Part shown: positions 12,904 to 14,699 of the stretch, piece by piece
How the letters are laid out: each line of letters starts with the position of its first letter
Numbering within the stretch: position 1 is the first letter of the stretch
Assembly (NCBI GenBank): GCA_023137005.1
Contig: JAGLQE010000063.1
Location: 1-14,699 of the forward strand
Length of the DNA stretch: 14,699 nucleotides
Source: Thermoplasmata archaeon
GTDB taxonomy: Archaea > Thermoplasmatota > Thermoplasmata > SG8-5 > JAGLSY01
Reading direction: 5' to 3'
Translations under genes and position numbers: made by a program
The notes under the pieces: model-generated
Told to the model about the DNA's origin: nothing
Seen by the model: only the letters and a program-made list of their open reading frames with translations
Databases searched by the model: none

Positions 12904-13782
12904 CTAGGAGATCACATCCATATTGACCACTGTCAATCCATTGGACGAACTCACCCTTGTAGGGAATTTCACCAGCCTGTCGTTCTCTATGTGTGGCAGT
13001 ACGCTCATGAACTTCTGAATGTAAAGATATCTCTGTCTCTTGGTCGTGCGCAGGTAATGGCTCCACTCGAAGGTCAGAACTCCATCCACGCTATCCAGTA
13101 CCATTTGTTCCTCCTGTTTCTCCATTATCCCCTTCGTTAATAGAAGATAAATGACCCCGTTCCATCTTTTGGCCGCCCTCTGTATGCCTCTGAGCACCCC
13201 GATCAATTCGGAGATATCCACCGCACCGCTGACCACCAGATCTGTAAGTGAATCGATTATTATCATCGAACCCTGTGCATTATCGTCCAGGAAGGTCACC
13301 AGTGACTCCAGGACAGATTCCTTTGGAGAGCTGGAGAAGACCAGAAGGTCCTCATCACCCGTGGCACCCCCGTTCTCACCTCCATTGTCCTTATGGGTCC
13401 AGGCGGAAGGTACAATGGTCTTGCTGAAATAGCTGGCTGAAAGATCCTTGAATATGATCTTCCTCTTCAGAGAATCATGAAAATCCTGATTGAAGGAGCT
13501 TGCGATCTCTCTTAGGATGTCATCCTTTGGCCTCGAAAAGGATATGTAACAGATCTTATCAGGCAATCCCGAGATATCACAGAATGTTCCACAATATCTA
13601 TCGAAGAGCATTGGGTGTTCCTTCACTATCGAGAGCTTGGAAGCCGATGTATATACGAATTCCTGCTGGCCAGCCCCCATGTCTCCAAGTAAAAGTACCA
13701 CTGAACCCTCTGGCAATCCGCCATGAACTATGGCATCAAAATCAGCTACCGCTGTTGGTATCTTACGTACATTGTATCCCAT
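12904..13782 (-). CDS. RecA/KaiC-family protein with a degenerate P-loop
   Basis: A 292-residue protein with the KaiC-like layout: IPTAVADFDAIVHGGLPEGSVVLLLGD at the start, a strand ending ICYISFSRPKDDI (77-89), and a Walker B-like MIIIDSLTDL (173-182). The P-loop reads GDMGAGQQEF (33-42): the lysine and the hydroxyl residue of GKT/GKS are replaced by Gln-Gln, so ordinary ATP hydrolysis is doubtful. A Gly-rich acidic insertion lies at about 132-146 (NGGENGGATGDED). Similar GAGxxEF loops occur, as I recall, in other archaeal RAD55-like proteins, which would make this a family trait and not a broken gene. It heads a two-gene unit with the intact KaiC-like ATPase and may serve as its regulatory partner (inference). 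Confidence 0.8.
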   Translation of the reverse strand: MGYNVRKIPTAVADFDAIVHGGLPEGSVVLLLGDMGAGQQEFVYTSASKLSIVKEHPMLFDRYCGTFCDISGLPDKICYISFSRPKDDILREIASSFNQDFHDSLKRKIIFKDLSASYFSKTIVPSAWTHKDNGGENGGATGDEDLLVFSSSPKESVLESLVTFLDDNAQGSMIIIDSLTDLVVSGAVDISELIGVLRGIQRAAKRWNGVIYLLLTKGIMEKQEEQMVLDSVDGVLTFEWSHYLRTTKRQRYLYIQKFMSVLPHIENDRLVKFPTRVSSSNGLTVVNMDVIS

Positions 13783-13823
13783 CTTTTACCATCCGACTAG
13801 AGAAGGTATATGACGGCCGGGTG

Positions 13824-13834
13824 ATAAATATATT
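13824..13834 (-). promoter_or_regulatory. TATA box of the KaiC-like gene pair
   Basis: The minus strand reads AATATATTTAT about 45 bases before ATG 13782. It predicts a start near 13803 and a leader of about 20 bases, and no clear promoter is seen in the 58-base gap between the two genes. Confidence 0.5.
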
Positions 13835-13870
13835 TCTGTACTAGGATTTAATTTGTTAAAGTCCCCGTCA

Positions 13871-14413
13871 TTAGATATGAAGAACTCTTACTTTGCCAGT
13901 CTCCATATCATATATCGCGCCCATAACGGCCAATTTATCATCGCTCATCGCATTGGCAATGATCTCGCTTCTCACTGGTAGCAACTTGACCTGCCTTTTC
14001 AGATTGCCCACGATATGATCATCATCAGCATCGAATCCTGCGGCGATCTCCTCGACCAATGGTCCCCCATCCAAGCTCTCGTCCGCCAGACAATTCTCGG
14101 TCAAGGCCACTGCTCCGCAATGGGTGTGACCCAGCACCAGAAGTAGAGGAACATTCAAATGTCCCACCGCGTACTCGAGGGATTGGATGATCGTGGGGTC
14201 ACAGGCCACATTCCCCGCCACCCGGACCACGAAAATATCACCGATCCACTGATCGAATATTATCTCCGGAACTATACGGGAATCAGCACATGAGAGGATG
14301 ACCACCTTGGGCCACTGCCCCTCAACGTGTTCTTTCAGGTTCGAACCATTATCCTGGACGAACCTGCCATTGCCCTCTATGAGCTCATTGAGTGCATCAA
14401 CTGCTTTACTCAT
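13871..14413 (-). CDS. Beta-class carbonic anhydrase
   Basis: A 180-residue enzyme interconverting CO2 and bicarbonate in the cytoplasm. Zinc ligands C42, H96 and C99 are visible in SCADSR (41-46) and GHTHCGAV (95-102), and the Asp44-Arg46 pair of the beta class is kept. VVRVAGNV (62-69) and SLEYAVGHL (78-86) are further class signatures. The length is short, as in small archaeal and bacterial beta-CAs such as the Cab type. A strong GAGGTGA ribosome site (14418-14424) sits five bases before the ATG, and the stop codon of the upstream transporter is only 13 bases away, so the two are one operon. The context suggests CO2 or bicarbonate supply linked to carboxylate exchange (inference). Confidence 0.93.
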   Translation of the reverse strand: MSKAVDALNELIEGNGRFVQDNGSNLKEHVEGQWPKVVILSCADSRIVPEIIFDQWIGDIFVVRVAGNVACDPTIIQSLEYAVGHLNVPLLLVLGHTHCGAVALTENCLADESLDGGPLVEEIAAGFDADDDHIVGNLKRQVKLLPVRSEIIANAMSDDKLAVMGAIYDMETGKVRVLHI

Positions 14414-14426
14414 TCAGTTCACCTCA

Positions 14427-14699
14427 TTAAGCCTTGGACTTCTTGCCCTTCCTTCTTGGAGCATTTGGAACCTTGAGGAAATAGGCCAGGAAAACAGCCA
14501 CGAGACACAATACGCCAGCAATGATAAAGGCCGGATACCATGCATCGACCCCGGCTGTGGCTCCAGCATCCTTGAAGACACCGGCCATGATGGGGCCAAT
14601 GACTCCTCCGACCCCGTAAGCCGTGAACACATAACCATAATTCTGTCCCACGGTCTTGGTCCCGAAGAACTCGGCGGTCGTTGTTGGGAACAGGGAGAA
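14427..14699 (-). CDS. MFS transporter, oxalate/formate antiporter-like (partial, N-terminus beyond window)
   Basis: The last 90 residues of a membrane transporter, open to the right edge. It begins FSLFPTTTAEFFGTKTVGQN, then GYVFTAYGVGGVIGPIMAG, which matches the conserved region before helix 11 in the oxalate:formate antiporter (OFA) family of the major facilitator superfamily. A last helix (PAFIIAGVLCLVAVFLAYFL) precedes a short Lys-rich cytoplasmic tail ending KGKKSKA. Family members exchange or import small carboxylates such as oxalate, formate or lactate; the substrate here is unknown. It is translated just ahead of the carbonic anhydrase, 13 bases apart, which implies linked function. 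Only the end of the gene is in view, so the start and promoter cannot be judged. Confidence 0.85.
   Translation of the reverse strand, partial: FSLFPTTTAEFFGTKTVGQNYGYVFTAYGVGGVIGPIMAGVFKDAGATAGVDAWYPAFIIAGVLCLVAVFLAYFLKVPNAPRRKGKKSKA

Noticed and set aside
12904..13782. Pseudogene reading of the degenerate KaiC-like gene
   Set aside because: The frame is intact for 292 codons with promoter and Walker B-like strand; only the P-loop is altered, which fits an evolved non-hydrolysing paralogue better than decay.

Overview
The window looks like a chromosomal segment from a mesophilic, probably anaerobic archaeon. The evidence is a transcription factor S gene, two KaiC/RadA-like ATPases, several TATA-box promoters close to start codons, archaeal Shine-Dalgarno motifs (GGTGAT, GAGGTG), and large NosD-like/Big_5 and LamG/FN3 surface proteins with many N-x-S/T sequons. 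The mix is typical of Thermoplasmatota-type genomes, but the sequence alone does not fix the lineage. No tRNA, rRNA, CRISPR array or transposase gene was found.

Layout. An ArsR-like regulator (minus strand, cut by the left edge) diverges from a family 2 glycosyltransferase at 604-1314. Next comes an unusual DNA-binding protein at 1544-2491 with RQC and HRDC domains, no helicase core, and a NucS-like N-terminus. It converges on an AMP-forming acyl-CoA synthetase (2565-4196, minus) across a clear two-way terminator hairpin. Upstream of the synthetase on the same strand is a GPR1/FUN34/YaaH acetate-type transporter (4356-4946), so 2565-4946 reads as a short-chain acid uptake and activation unit, with a terminator-like hairpin between the two genes.

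The stretch 5137-7641 is AT-richer at its start. It holds two membrane proteins in tandem: one with several membrane helices, and one with signal peptide, LamG, FN3, an acidic Ca-type stretch and one membrane helix. Both end in the same roughly 100-residue cytoplasmic beta-sandwich-like domain and the same last 12 residues. A 365-base gap (7642-8006) has no gene but carries hairpins and a repeated 16-base motif. A 1186-residue surface protein follows on the minus strand: beta-helix, five Ig-like modules, one membrane helix and an acidic tail.

To the right are transcription factor S (11667-11972), a convergent gap with a long imperfect hairpin, and a minus-strand pair of RecA/KaiC-family proteins, one with an intact P-loop and one with a degenerate P-loop. 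Last, a beta-carbonic anhydrase sits directly behind the end of an oxalate/formate-antiporter-type MFS transporter cut by the right edge.

The parts that ordinary annotation explains least are the shared C-terminal domain of the two tandem membrane proteins, the helicase-less RQC-HRDC protein, and the structured gaps at 7642-8006 and 12001-12115.
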